Of a stretch of 64,000 nt of DNA, positions 1 to 10,629 are shown one piece after another. Each line of letters opens with the position of its first letter. Positions within the stretch are counted from its first letter, which is position 1. The notes below the pieces were generated by a model. The model made no database searches. It was not told where the DNA came from and was given only the letters and a program-made list of their open reading frames with translations. The position numbers and the translations under genes were made by a program. This DNA comes from Sphingomonas_Q fennica_A (GTDB lineage: Bacteria; Pseudomonadota; Alphaproteobacteria; Sphingomonadales; Sphingomonadaceae), in assembly GCA_036946415.1 (NCBI GenBank), contig JAQIJD010000004.1, forward strand, positions 62,001 through 126,000, read 5' to 3'.

Positions 1-1
1 G

Positions 2-985
2 CTCGTCGAGTTCGAGGAGAGCCTGATCGGCCGGCTGAAGTCGGCACGGGCGCAGGATCTGCTGCGCGCGGTCGATCCGCTGTCGCAGCGCACGCTCGCC
101 TTCCGGCCGGACATCACCGCGCAGGTCGGGCGGATCGCCGCCACCCGCATGGCGCACGCCCCGCGCCCGCTGCGCCTCGCCTACGGCGGCCCGGTGCTGA
201 AGCTGCGCGCCAGCCAGCTCCGCCCCGAACGCGAGCTGACGCAGGCCGGCGCCGAGCTGATCGGCGCGGACGACGTGGGCGCGGTGATCGAGCTGCTGTC
301 GGTCGCGATCGAGGCGCTGGAGGCGGCGGGCGTGACCCGCCTGACGATCGATCTGACCCTGCCCGATCTGGTCGAGACGCTGGCCGCCGGCCCGCTGCCG
401 CTGGGCGCCGGCGATGTCGATGCCGTCCGCACCCTGCTGGACGGCAAGGATGCCGGCGGCCTCGCCGCGCTGGGGGCGGATGCCTATCTGCCGCTGGTCC
501 AGGCCGCCGGCCCCTTCGCGCCCGCGCTGGAGCGCCTGCGCGCGCTCGATCTGGGCGGGGCGATCGACGGCCGTCTGGCGGCGCTCGATGCGATCGCCGC
601 CGCCATCGGCGACCGCGCGACGCTGACGCTCGACCCCACCGAACGGCACGGCTTCGAATATCAGAGCTGGATCGGCTTTTCCTTCTTCGCCGACGGCCTG
701 TCGGGCGAGATCGGCCGCGGCGGCAGCTATGCGGTGATGCACGGCGCGGGCCGGGAGGAGCCGGCGGTGGGCTTCTCGCTCTACGTCGATCCGCTGGTCG
801 ATGCCGGGCTGGGGCAGGAGCCGCGCCGCCGCCTGTTCGTACCCGCCGGCACCGATCCCGCCTTGCCCCGCGCGCTGCGCCGCGAAGGCTGGACGACGAT
901 CGCCGGCCACGGCCCCGCAGACAGTGCCGCCGCCCACGGCTGCGCCTTCCAGATCGAGGACGGGCGCATCCTGCCGGTGGTGTGA
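2..985 (+). CDS. hisZ: ATP phosphoribosyltransferase regulatory subunit HisZ (5' end outside the window)
   Basis: HisZ is a catalytically inactive class II histidyl-tRNA-synthetase paralog that joins the short form of HisG in the first step of histidine synthesis. The reading frame is open from base 2, so about 50 N-terminal residues lie outside the window; 327 residues are visible. The conserved stretch RPDITAQVGRIAATR at visible residues 37-51 is the class II motif 2 region typical of HisZ. The C-terminal half has the Gly-rich and GFSLYVD-type segments of the family. An ATG at 149 is internal and not the start. purA follows on the same strand after 256 bases, a gene order I associate with sphingomonads. 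Confidence 0.9.
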   Translation, partial: LVEFEESLIGRLKSARAQDLLRAVDPLSQRTLAFRPDITAQVGRIAATRMAHAPRPLRLAYGGPVLKLRASQLRPERELTQAGAELIGADDVGAVIELLSVAIEALEAAGVTRLTIDLTLPDLVETLAAGPLPLGAGDVDAVRTLLDGKDAGGLAALGADAYLPLVQAAGPFAPALERLRALDLGGAIDGRLAALDAIAAAIGDRATLTLDPTERHGFEYQSWIGFSFFADGLSGEIGRGGSYAVMHGAGREEPAVGFSLYVDPLVDAGLGQEPRRRLFVPAGTDPALPRALRREGWTTIAGHGPADSAAAHGCAFQIEDGRILPVV

Positions 986-1018
986 CGCGCGCTCGGTCGG
1001 CCGCTGCCCCGCGTGTCC

Positions 1019-1089
1019 CTCGACTTCGCTCGGGGCGAACGGGTGGGGCCGCCCTTCCTTCATCCCCGTTCGCTCCGAGCGAAGTCGAG
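1019..1089. repeat. Sphingomonad-type intergenic palindromic repeat
   Basis: Two arms of about 24 bases, one reading CTCGACTTCGCTCGGGGCG and the other close to its reverse complement, are separated by about 22 bases and could form a strong hairpin. The same family occurs at 57060-57136 in the opposite arm order. The hisZ-purA gap of 256 bases otherwise holds only the purA ribosome-binding region. Such elements are common between genes in sphingomonads. Whether this one terminates hisZ transcription is unknown; there is no clear T tract. Confidence 0.75.
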
Positions 1090-1241
1090 GAGCAGGCGCA
1101 GCGCCCGCCCCACGTTCTTGACTTGGCCGCCCCCACGCGCCATTCGCGCCCCGGCCCCTTCCGGGCCGCTATCCAGCCCGGCCGCCGAGTCCTGTCGAAG
1201 GGCGGCTTCGGGTCTACCGTGGCAGGCGGGGAATCATATCC

Positions 1242-2531
1242 ATGGCGAATGTGACGGTGATCGGCGCCCAATGGGGTGACGAGGGCAAGGGCAAGATCGT
1301 CGACTGGCTGTCGGCGCGCGCCGATGTCGTCGTCCGGTTCCAGGGGGGCCACAATGCCGGCCACACTCTGGTGGTGGGCGATCAGGTCTACAAATTGTCG
1401 CTGCTGCCCTCGGGCATCGTCCGCGGCACGCTCTCCGTGATCGGCAACGGCGTCGTCCTCGATCCCTGGCACCTGCGCGACGAGGTGGCGAAGCTGGAGG
1501 CGCAGGGCGTCGTCATCACCGCCGAGACGTTCCAGGTGGCGGAAACCTGCCCCCTGATCCTGCCCTTCCATCGCGATCTCGACGGCCTGCGCGAGGATGC
1601 GAGCGGCGCCGGCCGCATCGGCACCACCCGCCGCGGCATCGGCCCGGCCTATGAGGACAAGGTCGGCAGGCGGGCGATCCGCGTCTGCGATCTCGCCCAT
1701 CTCGACGATCTGGGGCCGCAGATCGACCGGCTGCTGGCGCATCACAATGCGCTGCGCGCCGGCTTCGGCGTCGATCCGATCGACCGCGATCAGCTGATGG
1801 CCGACCTTCGCGACATCGCCCCCATCGTCCTGCCCTTCGCCCGGCCGGTGTGGCTGACGCTGGCGGAGGCGCGCGCGCGCGGCCGGCGCATCCTGTTCGA
1901 AGGCGCGCAGGGCGTGCTGCTCGACGTCGATCACGGCACCTATCCGTTCGTCACCTCGTCCAACACCGTCGCCGGCACCGCCGCCGGCGGATCGGGGATG
2001 GGGCCGTCCGCCGCGGGCTTCGTGCTCGGCATCGTCAAGGCCTACACCACCCGCGTCGGCTCCGGCCCCTTCCCGACCGAGCTGACCGATGACATCGGCG
2101 AGCGGATCGGCGTGGCCGGCCACGAATTCGGCACCGTCACCGGCCGCAAGCGCCGCTGCGGCTGGTTCGATGCGGTGCTGGTGCGGCAGGCCGCCGCCGT
2201 CTCGGGCATCACCGGCATCGCCCTCACCAAGGTCGACGTGCTCGACGGGTTCGACGAGATCCGCATCTGCACCGGCTACCGCATCGGCGACGAGACGTTC
2301 GATTACCTGCCCCCCCACCCCGCCGATCAGGCGCGGGTCGAGCCGGTCTACGAGACGATCCCCGGCTGGCAGGGATCGACCGCGGGCGCGCGGTCGTGGG
2401 CAGAACTGCCGGCCGAGGCGGTAAAATATATCCGCCGCATCGAGGAGCTGATCCGCTGCCCGGTGGCGCTCGTCTCGACCAGCCCGGAGCGCGAGGACAC
2501 GATCCTGGTCCGCGATCCCTTCCAGGACTGA
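1242..2531 (+). CDS. purA: Adenylosuccinate synthetase
   Basis: This enzyme joins IMP and aspartate using GTP to make adenylosuccinate, the first committed step to AMP, in the cytoplasm. The protein is 429 residues, the usual bacterial length. The N-terminal GDEGKGK phosphate-binding motif is at 12-18, with catalytic Asp13 and His41 (in GGHNAGHT) both present. The GTRRGIGPAY segment, the KVDVLDG guanine-recognition element and the C-terminal ISTSPER-like loop (VSTSPERE) are all visible. The start ATG lies a few bases after a purine-rich run (GGCGGGGAA). The next gene begins 6 bases after the stop codon, so the two may be cotranscribed. Confidence 0.97.
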   Translation: MANVTVIGAQWGDEGKGKIVDWLSARADVVVRFQGGHNAGHTLVVGDQVYKLSLLPSGIVRGTLSVIGNGVVLDPWHLRDEVAKLEAQGVVITAETFQVAETCPLILPFHRDLDGLREDASGAGRIGTTRRGIGPAYEDKVGRRAIRVCDLAHLDDLGPQIDRLLAHHNALRAGFGVDPIDRDQLMADLRDIAPIVLPFARPVWLTLAEARARGRRILFEGAQGVLLDVDHGTYPFVTSSNTVAGTAAGGSGMGPSAAGFVLGIVKAYTTRVGSGPFPTELTDDIGERIGVAGHEFGTVTGRKRRCGWFDAVLVRQAAAVSGITGIALTKVDVLDGFDEIRICTGYRIGDETFDYLPPHPADQARVEPVYETIPGWQGSTAGARSWAELPAEAVKYIRRIEELIRCPVALVSTSPEREDTILVRDPFQD

Positions 2532-2536
2532 CGCCC

Positions 2537-3370
2537 GTGTCGTTCGATCTTGCCGCCTATCTCGATCGCATCGCGCTGAAGGCGGTGCCCGAGGCGAACG
2601 TCGACGGGCTGGCCGTCCTCCAGCGCGCGCACCGGCTGGCGATCCCGTTCGAGAATCTCGACGTGCGCCTCGGCCGCCCGATCCGCACCGACAGCGACGC
2701 GGTGTTCGCCAAGCTGGTGACGGCGCGGCGCGGCGGCTTCTGCTTCGAGCAGAACCGGCTGTTCCTCGATGCGCTGGCGGCGATCGGCCTGCCGGCGCGG
2801 GCGCTGCTCGGCCGCGTGCTGCTGGGGGCGGAGGCGGTGCCGCCGCGCACCCACACGCTGGCGTTGGTCGAGGCCGGCGGGCAGGCGTGGATCGCCGACG
2901 TCGGCTTCGGCGGCAGCTATTCCCCGCCGATGCCGCTCGTCGACGGCGCCACCGCCGACGCGCCCGACGGCGCGCGCTGGCGGCTGGAGGCGGGCGACGC
3001 GCTCGGCTGGCTGCTGCTGCGCGACGGCCCTGCCGCCAGCACCGACGGCCGCGGCGGCGGCGGCGGCGGCCCCGGCTGGCAGCCGCAATATGCCTTCACG
3101 CTCGATCCCGTCCACGATGCCGATTGCGTGATGGGCGCGCATTTCGCCGCGACCTATCCCGATTCGCGCTTCGTGCGCCACGCCATCGCCAGCCTGCCGC
3201 TGCCGACCGGCTTCGCCTCGCTGGTCGATCGCGACTATCGCCGCCGCAGCGGCGACCAGATCGCCGAAGGGACGATCGACGATCCCCGCGTCTACCGCAT
3301 CCGGCTGGGGCTGTTGTTCGGCATCCAGCTTTCCGCCGAGGAGGTCGCCGCCATCGGCCTGTTCGATTGA
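2537..3370 (+). CDS. nat: Arylamine N-acetyltransferase
   Basis: NAT enzymes transfer an acetyl group from acetyl-CoA to arylamines and hydrazines through a cysteine intermediate. The Cys-His-Asp triad is visible as Cys69 (RGGFCFEQN), His106 (RTHTLAL) and Asp121 (ADVGFGG), close to the positions known in bacterial NATs. A GTG start at 2537, six bases after the purA stop, gives a normal 277-residue protein; the upstream in-frame ATG lies inside purA and is unlikely. A run of GGC codons near 3052-3070 encodes a poly-glycine insert in the third-domain region. Substrate preference cannot be told from sequence. Confidence 0.9.
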   Translation: MSFDLAAYLDRIALKAVPEANVDGLAVLQRAHRLAIPFENLDVRLGRPIRTDSDAVFAKLVTARRGGFCFEQNRLFLDALAAIGLPARALLGRVLLGAEAVPPRTHTLALVEAGGQAWIADVGFGGSYSPPMPLVDGATADAPDGARWRLEAGDALGWLLLRDGPAASTDGRGGGGGGPGWQPQYAFTLDPVHDADCVMGAHFAATYPDSRFVRHAIASLPLPTGFASLVDRDYRRRSGDQIAEGTIDDPRVYRIRLGLLFGIQLSAEEVAAIGLFD

Positions 3371-3441
3371 CACCGATAGCGTGCTAACGATACTCCCGGC
3401 TCAAGACCGGCGGATCGCGCCGGCCGATGGAGGATGATTCC

Positions 3442-4338
3442 ATGGACGTGCGCCCCCTGCACCCCCTGTTCGCCGCCGAGCTGATCGGCGCCGATCTCAC
3501 CCGGCCGATCGAGCCGGCGCTGGTCGATACCGTCGAGGAGGCGATGGCGCGCTACGCCGTCGTCGTCGTCCGCGGCCAGGGCCATATCAGCGATCAGGAT
3601 CATATCCGCTTCAGCCGCGCCTTCGGCCCGCTCGAGCTGCCGCCGAACCTGATGTTCAAGCGGTCCGATACGCCGCGCCGCTTCGCGCCCGAGCTGTACG
3701 ACGCCTCGAACCTCGATGCGCATGGCAACATCGCCGCGGCGGACTCGCTCAACCGCAAATACAGCAAGGGCAACGAGCTGTTCCACACCGACAGCTCGTT
3801 CAACAGCCTGCCGACCAAATGGTCGCTGCTGCTGGGCCATATCGTCACGCCGGAAAAGGGCGAGACCGAGTTCGTCGATACGCGCGTCGCCTGGGATCGC
3901 CTGCCCGACGAGATGAAGGCGAAGTGCGAGACGCTGACCGTCCAGCACAATGTCTGGCGTTCGCGCGAACGGGCCGGCTTCGACAATATCGAGGCGCTCA
4001 AAAAGTCGCTGCCCGCCGTCGAACAGCCGCTGGTGCGCGTCAGCGCCTCGGGCCGCAAGGCGCTCTACATCGGCAGCCATGCCGACCATATCGTCGGCTG
4101 GGACATCGAGGAGGGCCGCGCCTTCCTCCAGGATCTGGTCGATCGCGCGACCACGCCCGACATGGTCTATGCGCACAAGTGGCAGCAGGGCGATCTAGTG
4201 ATCTGGGACAATCGCTGCACGATGCACCGCGCGACGACGTTCGACTATCTCGCCCACAAGCGCGACCTGCGCCGCACGACGATCAACGAATATGGCGAGG
4301 AGCGCGCCGCCAACGAAGGTCTCGTCGCGGCCGCCTGA
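3442..4338 (+). CDS. TauD/TfdA-family Fe(II)/2-oxoglutarate dioxygenase
   Basis: Members use 2-oxoglutarate and O2 to hydroxylate a substrate, often cleaving an ether or sulfonate. The metal triad is visible as His115-x-Asp117 (LFHTDSSF) and His262 (CTMHRAT), with Arg residues at 274-278 for 2-oxoglutarate. The N-terminal PLHPLFAAELIGADL and the overall spacing resemble the phenoxyalkanoate (TfdA, SdpA/RdpA) branch more than taurine dioxygenase. The ATG at 3442 is chosen because GGAGGA at 3429-3434 is a good ribosome-binding site for it but overlaps the alternative ATG at 3427. It appears monocistronic, ending at a strong hairpin. The natural substrate is unknown. Confidence 0.87.
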   Translation: MDVRPLHPLFAAELIGADLTRPIEPALVDTVEEAMARYAVVVVRGQGHISDQDHIRFSRAFGPLELPPNLMFKRSDTPRRFAPELYDASNLDAHGNIAAADSLNRKYSKGNELFHTDSSFNSLPTKWSLLLGHIVTPEKGETEFVDTRVAWDRLPDEMKAKCETLTVQHNVWRSRERAGFDNIEALKKSLPAVEQPLVRVSASGRKALYIGSHADHIVGWDIEEGRAFLQDLVDRATTPDMVYAHKWQQGDLVIWDNRCTMHRATTFDYLAHKRDLRRTTINEYGEERAANEGLVAAA

Positions 4339-4353
4339 CGGCACCGTGGTACA

Positions 4354-4377
4354 GGCCCGGCCCGCTAGGGCCGGGCC
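4354..4377. terminator. GC-rich hairpin between convergent genes
   Basis: GGCCCGGCCC, a GCTA loop and GGGCCGGGCC form a perfect ten-base-pair stem in the 45-base gap between the dioxygenase gene (plus strand) and lepA (minus strand). The position between two converging stop codons fits a bidirectional terminator. No T tract follows, so termination efficiency is uncertain. Confidence 0.6.
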
Positions 4378-4383
4378 GGCCGC

Positions 4384-6207
4384 TCACCCCTCGTCGCCCA
4401 TGCGCAGCGCCGCGATGAACGCCTCCTGCGGGATGCTGACCGAGCCATATTCGCGCATCCGCTTCTTGCCCTCCTTCTGCTTTTCGAGGAGCTTGCGCTT
4501 GCGGGTGGCATCGCCGCCATAGCATTTGGCGGTCACGTCCTTGCGCATCGCCGCGATCGTCTCGCGCGCGATCACCTTGCCGCCGATCGCCGCCTGCACG
4601 GGGATCTTGAACATGTGTCGCGGGATCAGATCCTTCAGCCGCTCGCACATGCCGCGCCCGCGCGTCTCGGCATTGGCGCGGTGGACGATCATGCTGAGCG
4701 CATCGACCGCCTCGGCATTGACCATGATCGACATCTTGACGAGATCGCCCTCGCGATAGCCGATCTGGTGATAGTCGAAGCTGGCATAGCCGCGGCTGAT
4801 CGACTTCAGCCGGTCGTAGAAATCGAACACGACCTCGTTCAGCGGCAGTTCGTAGACCACCTGCGCGCGGCCGCCCACATAGGTCAGGTTCTTCTGGATG
4901 CCGCGGCGATCCTGGCACAGCTTCAGGATCGTGCCGAGATATTCGTCGGGCACGTAGATCGTCGCCTCGATCCACGGCTCCTCGATCATCTCGATCCGGT
5001 TGGGATCGGGCATGTCGGCCGGGTTGTGCAGCTCGATGACCTTGGCGTCCTCGGTCTTCGAATGGCTGAGGTGCATCCGGTAGACCACCGACGGCGCTGT
5101 GGTGATGAGATCGAGATCATATTCCCGCGTCAGCCGTTCCTGGATGATCTCGAGATGGAGCAGCCCCAGGAAGCCGCAGCGGAAGCCGAAGCCGAGCGCC
5201 GCCGAGGATTCCGCCTCGAAGCCGAACGAGGCGTCGTTGAGGCGCAGCTTATAGAGCGAATCGCGCAGCTTCTCGAAATCGGCGGCGTCGACCGGGAACA
5301 GGCCGCAGAACACCACCGGCTGCACTTCCTTGAAGCCCGGCAGCGGCTCCGCGGTGGGGCGCTTGGCGTCGGTGATCGTATCGCCCACCGCGGTCTGGCT
5401 GATCTCCTTGATCTGCGCGGTGATGATGCCGATCTCGCCCGCCGCCAGTTCGCCCAGCACCTCCAGCTTGGGGCGCATGCAGGCGACGCGATCGACCAGA
5501 TGCAGCGTATCGTTCTGCATGAAGCGGATCTGCTGGCCCTTCTTGAGCACCCCCTCCACGACGCGGACGAGGATGACGACGCCGAGATAGGGGTCGTACC
5601 AGCTGTCGACCAGCATCGCCTTCAACGGCGCCTCGCGGTCTCCCTTGGGCGGCGGGATGCGCGCGACGATCGCCTCCAGCACCGCGTCGATGCCGATGCC
5701 GGATTTGGCGGAGGCGAGCACCGCATCCTCGGCCGAGATGCCGATGATGTCCTCGATCTCGGCCTTCACCTTTTCCGGCTCGGCGGCGGGCAGGTCGATC
5801 TTGTTGATGATGGGCACGATCTCGTGATCGTGCTCGATCGACTGGTAGACGTTGGCGAGCGTCTGCGCCTCCACCCCCTGCGCCGCATCGACCACCAGCA
5901 GCGCCCCCTCGCACGCGGCGAGGCTGCGCGACACCTCATAGGCGAAGTCGACGTGGCCGGGCGTGTCCATGAGGTTCAGGACATAGGTCTGGCCGTCCTG
6001 CGCGGTGTAATCGAGGCGCACGGTCTGCGCCTTGATGGTGATGCCGCGCTCCTTCTCGATCTCCATATTGTCGAGCACCTGGGCGGACATCTCGCGATCG
6101 GTAAGGCCGCCGGTACGCTGGATGAGGCGATCGGCCAGCGTCGATTTGCCATGATCGATATGGGCGATGATCGAAAAATTGCGGATGCGGTCGAGCGGGG
6201 TCGTCAT
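4384..6207 (-). CDS. lepA: Elongation factor 4 (LepA)
   Basis: LepA is a ribosome-bound translational GTPase that acts on stalled or mistranslocated ribosomes. The protein is 607 residues, the normal length. The G1 P-loop AHIDHGKST is at 15-23, followed by ERGITIKAQTV (G2), DTPGHVDF (G3) and NKIDLPAA (G4). The C-terminal half carries the LepA-specific FRCGFLGLLHLEI segment and the tail KCYGGDATRKRKLLEKQKEGKKRM. It is transcribed alone, diverging from the tRNA-Pro gene about 110 bases away. Confidence 0.97.
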   Translation of the reverse strand: MTTPLDRIRNFSIIAHIDHGKSTLADRLIQRTGGLTDREMSAQVLDNMEIEKERGITIKAQTVRLDYTAQDGQTYVLNLMDTPGHVDFAYEVSRSLAACEGALLVVDAAQGVEAQTLANVYQSIEHDHEIVPIINKIDLPAAEPEKVKAEIEDIIGISAEDAVLASAKSGIGIDAVLEAIVARIPPPKGDREAPLKAMLVDSWYDPYLGVVILVRVVEGVLKKGQQIRFMQNDTLHLVDRVACMRPKLEVLGELAAGEIGIITAQIKEISQTAVGDTITDAKRPTAEPLPGFKEVQPVVFCGLFPVDAADFEKLRDSLYKLRLNDASFGFEAESSAALGFGFRCGFLGLLHLEIIQERLTREYDLDLITTAPSVVYRMHLSHSKTEDAKVIELHNPADMPDPNRIEMIEEPWIEATIYVPDEYLGTILKLCQDRRGIQKNLTYVGGRAQVVYELPLNEVVFDFYDRLKSISRGYASFDYHQIGYREGDLVKMSIMVNAEAVDALSMIVHRANAETRGRGMCERLKDLIPRHMFKIPVQAAIGGKVIARETIAAMRKDVTAKCYGGDATRKRKLLEKQKEGKKRMREYGSVSIPQEAFIAALRMGDEG

Positions 6208-6319
6208 GGCCGCGACCGTTAGATGCCGCGTCCCCCTTGCGCCAGTGGATTTCGCCCGCTAGGAGCGCCCCACTTGAGCGGTTCGATCGGCCCCGCAGCC
6301 GAGACAGATCGACCTCCGT

Positions 6320-6396
6320 CGGGGAGTAGCTCAGCCTGGTAGAGCACTGCCTTCGGGAGGCAGGGGCCGGAGGTTCGAATCCTCTCTCCCCGACCA
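6320..6396 (+). tRNA. tRNA-Pro (anticodon CGG)
   Basis: A 77-base cloverleaf with the 3' CCA encoded. Acceptor arms are CGGGGAG and CTCCCCG. The anticodon stem is CTGCC/GGCAG around the seven-base loop TTCGGGA, giving anticodon CGG. The T arm contains GGTTCGAATCC. It lies alone between lepA and the cupin gene. Confidence 0.96.
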
Positions 6397-6415
6397 TTTC
6401 GCATCGTCGCCGGCG

Positions 6416-6832
6416 TCAGCCGCCCAGCGCGCCCTTCACCTTTTCGGCCGCTTTCGCCAGCAGGCCCTTCTCGGCCTCCTCCGCCTCGGCCTTGGTGCGG
6501 AACGCCGCGCCCTCGGGTTCGGCGGGCGGGGCGTAGACCGAGAACAGCTTCAGCGCGCCCGTGCCCTTGTTGACGATATTGTGCTCCGCGCCCTTGGGCA
6601 CGACGACGAGGTGGCTGGGGTGGGCGCGGGTCGAGTGGCCGTCGATGGTCACCTGCGCCTCGCCCGCGACGATGAAGGTCGTCTGGTCGGCGGCATGCGT
6701 CTCCAGCCCGATCTCCTCGCCTTCGGGGATGCTCATCAGCACGATCTGCACCTTGGCGTCGCGATAGACCTCCTTCTGCCAGAGGTCGTTCCCGGTCGCG
6801 AGATCGATCATATGCTTGTTGAAGATCGCCAT
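6416..6832 (-). CDS. Cupin-domain protein with C-terminal Ala/Lys-rich tail
   Basis: A 138-residue single-domain cupin. The first cupin motif is seen around ETHAADQTTFIVAGEAQVTI and the second in HPSHLVVVPKGAEHNIVN, consistent with a metal-binding beta barrel. The last 30 residues (AEAEEAEKGLLAKAAEKVKG region) form an amphipathic, Ala/Lys/Glu-rich helix. The ATG at 6832 lies 11 bases after the stop of the AarF-like gene on the same strand, so the two are probably cotranscribed. Cupins of this size include both enzymes and small-molecule binders; no specific reaction can be assigned. Confidence 0.8.
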   Translation of the reverse strand: MAIFNKHMIDLATGNDLWQKEVYRDAKVQIVLMSIPEGEEIGLETHAADQTTFIVAGEAQVTIDGHSTRAHPSHLVVVPKGAEHNIVNKGTGALKLFSVYAPPAEPEGAAFRTKAEAEEAEKGLLAKAAEKVKGALGG

Positions 6833-6843
6833 CCTGCCGCTCC

Positions 6844-8217
6844 TTATCGCTCCATCGGGGGCTGGACGAACGGGGCGGCGCGCACGTTCCCCGCATCGCG
6901 CCACGCCTCGACAAGCCCGCGCAGATCGACCCGCGCCTTCAGCCGCGCGCAGAGCAAGGCGGTGCCGCTCACCTTGCGTTGCGCGAACAAAGTGTCGGTC
7001 GGGGGCACGTGCCAGGTGGCGCGATCCTCGGCGATGGCCGTCGCCTCCTGCCGCAGCACCGGCACGAAGCCGCGGTCGCCGAAGTCGAACGGGCCGGGGC
7101 CGGAGACCAGCGCCAGCACCACGTCGATCATCCGGTCGATCGCGGCGCGATGCCCCGCGACGGCCGCCGCGCCCAGGAAGCCGGCATCCACCGCGGCGGC
7201 GCACACCGCATCGCGATCCCCGTCGATCCCCGCCATCAGCAGGCGGTGGTAGCCGGCGCGCGTCTCGGGCCGCAGTTCGCGCGCCGCGCCGAAATCGAGC
7301 AGCACCAGCCGGCCCGTCTCCGCCTGCCAGCGGTAGTTGGCGAAATTGGGGTCGGTCTGCATCACGCCCCAGCCGAACAATTCGCGCAGCACCAGCGTGA
7401 CGAGCGCGGTCGCCGCTTGGTCGCGCACCTCCTGCGGCGCCGCCTCCAGCGTCTCCACCGCGACGCCCGGCACGAACTCCATCGCCAGGACGTGGCGCGT
7501 GCTGAGCGCGGGTTCGGCGGCGGGGACGCGATAGCCCGGATCGTGGCCGACCAGCGCGGCATAGCGGCCCAGCATCGCCAGTTCGCGCGCGTAATCGGCT
7601 TCCTCGTGCAACTGGCGCTTGGCCTCCGCCAGCAGCGGGTCGAGATCGAGGCCGCGCGGCAGCAGGCCGGAAACACGCAATAGCGTCGCGACATTGTCGA
7701 CATCGGCATCGATGCTTTCGGCGACGCCCGGATATTGCACCTTGATCGCCAGCACGCGCCCGTCGGGCAGTTCGGCGCGGTGGACCTGGCCGATCGAGGC
7801 GGCGGCGATCGGATGCGCCTGGAAATGGCGGAACCGGCGGCGCCAGTCGCGCCCCCATTCGGCCACCAGCACCCGATCGAGCTGGGGCGGCGGCATGTGA
7901 TGCGCATCGTCGCGCAGGCGGGCGAGGATGCGGGTGAGTTCGGCGGGCAGCACGTCGCCCGCGTCCATCGAGATCATCTGGCCGAGCTTCATCGCCGCGC
8001 CGCGCAGGTGGGCGAGCTGATCGGCGACGCGGGTGGCGTTGGCCGGGGTCAGCAGCAGGTCGCCCATCTTCGGCCGCTCGCCCGCCGCCAGCCGCCGCGC
8101 GCCTTCCGCCAGCACCCCGCCGGCGACGCCGCCCGCCAGCCGCCCGAAGGCGCCGAGGCGGGACAGCCGCCCGCTCGGCACCGCCCGCCCGTCACCGTCC
8201 GCCATCCGCCGTCCCAT
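6844..8217 (-). CDS. AarF/ABC1/UbiB-family atypical kinase-like protein
   Basis: A 457-residue member of the ABC1 (UbiB/COQ8/ADCK) protein-kinase-like family, whose members support ubiquinone synthesis or lipid homeostasis through an ATPase-like activity. The family-specific KxGQ motif is at 77-80 (MKLGQ), the Ala-rich loop AAAS at 138-141, and the ATP-site lysine at 159 in LAIKVQYPG. QTDPNFANYRW and LLDFGAARELRP correspond to the catalytic and metal-binding loops. Its C terminus has no obvious membrane helix, unlike UbiB. It leads a two-gene unit with the cupin gene. An alternative ATG exists at 8205. Confidence 0.85.
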   Translation of the reverse strand: MGRRMADGDGRAVPSGRLSRLGAFGRLAGGVAGGVLAEGARRLAAGERPKMGDLLLTPANATRVADQLAHLRGAAMKLGQMISMDAGDVLPAELTRILARLRDDAHHMPPPQLDRVLVAEWGRDWRRRFRHFQAHPIAAASIGQVHRAELPDGRVLAIKVQYPGVAESIDADVDNVATLLRVSGLLPRGLDLDPLLAEAKRQLHEEADYARELAMLGRYAALVGHDPGYRVPAAEPALSTRHVLAMEFVPGVAVETLEAAPQEVRDQAATALVTLVLRELFGWGVMQTDPNFANYRWQAETGRLVLLDFGAARELRPETRAGYHRLLMAGIDGDRDAVCAAAVDAGFLGAAAVAGHRAAIDRMIDVVLALVSGPGPFDFGDRGFVPVLRQEATAIAEDRATWHVPPTDTLFAQRKVSGTALLCARLKARVDLRGLVEAWRDAGNVRAAPFVQPPMER

Positions 8218-8304
8218 CCGATTCCAGCATCCGGGGCAAACGTGCGGACGGGCGGGGTGTTCACGCGCAGGCGGGGGACATATGACGCCGGCGACGAAGA
8301 ACTT

Positions 8305-8432
8305 TTCGCGCAGAGACGCAAAGGCGCAGAGAGGGGGGTGCCCGTCGCCGCGTAGCGCCTTATCCGGGTCTACAATGGTAAGGCGGCTGCGCCGCAGCGC
8401 ACCCTCTCTGCGCCTCCGCGTCTCTGCGCGAA
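8305..8432. repeat. Long inverted repeat (CGCAGAGACGC family) with REP-like core
   Basis: Two 31-base arms, 8305-8335 and 8402-8432, are reverse complements except for two adjacent positions. Each arm contains GCGCAGAGACGC. The 66-base spacer includes GCGCCTTATCCGGG and CTACAA. The element fills most of the 223-base gap between two genes transcribed in the same direction and has no coding potential. Confidence 0.75.
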
Positions 8433-8440
8433 CTACCTCT

Positions 8441-10216
<1,776 letters not shown>

Positions 10217-10307
10217 GATGCAACAGTGTGACCCGGAAAGACGTGGCAGCCGCCAATTGGCGACTATTCACGGCCTGTTCAACGCCTTTCGGCCATGCCA
10301 CATCCCC

Positions 10308-10625
10308 ATGCCGATGACTTGGACCGCACCTGCGCTGGGGCGAATGGCCCTGATCGCCCTGGCGATCGGGGCGACGTGCGCGCAATCCGGCCCGCCGCGG
10401 CGCGAACAGGATGCCGCCTTCGCCGCGCGGCAGGCGGGCCAGGTGCGCCCGTTGCGCGACATCGAGGGGCGGGTAATCCCCCGCATGGGCGGGGCATCCT
10501 ATCTCGGCCCGGAATATGATGCGGGATCCGGCAGCTACCGGCTGAAGTTCATGCGGGGGGATTCGGTGATCTGGGTCGATGTCGACGGCCGCACCGGCGC
10601 CATCACCGGCCGTTCTGGAGAGTGA
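10308..10625 (+). CDS. Small exported PepSY-like protein
   Basis: A protein of about 105 residues with an N-terminal hydrophobic signal segment (MALIALAIGATCAQ) and a C-terminal half (YRLKFMRGDSVIWVDVDGRTGAITG) matching the PepSY pattern of small periplasmic regulators. Two ATGs, at 10308 and 10314, are possible starts. The stop lies 4 bases before the response-regulator ATG. PepSY proteins often sit beside OmpR-type two-component systems and modulate the sensor or bind metals or peptides. That role here is inferred from context. Confidence 0.75.
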   Translation: MPMTWTAPALGRMALIALAIGATCAQSGPPRREQDAAFAARQAGQVRPLRDIEGRVIPRMGGASYLGPEYDAGSGSYRLKFMRGDSVIWVDVDGRTGAITGRSGE

Positions 10626-10629
10626 CCCT

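Noticed and set aside
114..2318. Long minus-strand open frame of 734 residues opposite hisZ and purA
   Set aside because: It runs antisense to two clearly recognised genes, its translation is Arg/Ala/Gly/Pro rich with no domain, and it exists because stop codons are rare in high-GC DNA.
4615..6222. Plus-strand open frame of 535 residues opposite lepA
   Set aside because: It is antisense to a complete lepA gene and has no recognisable domain. Similar antisense frames occur opposite most long genes here.
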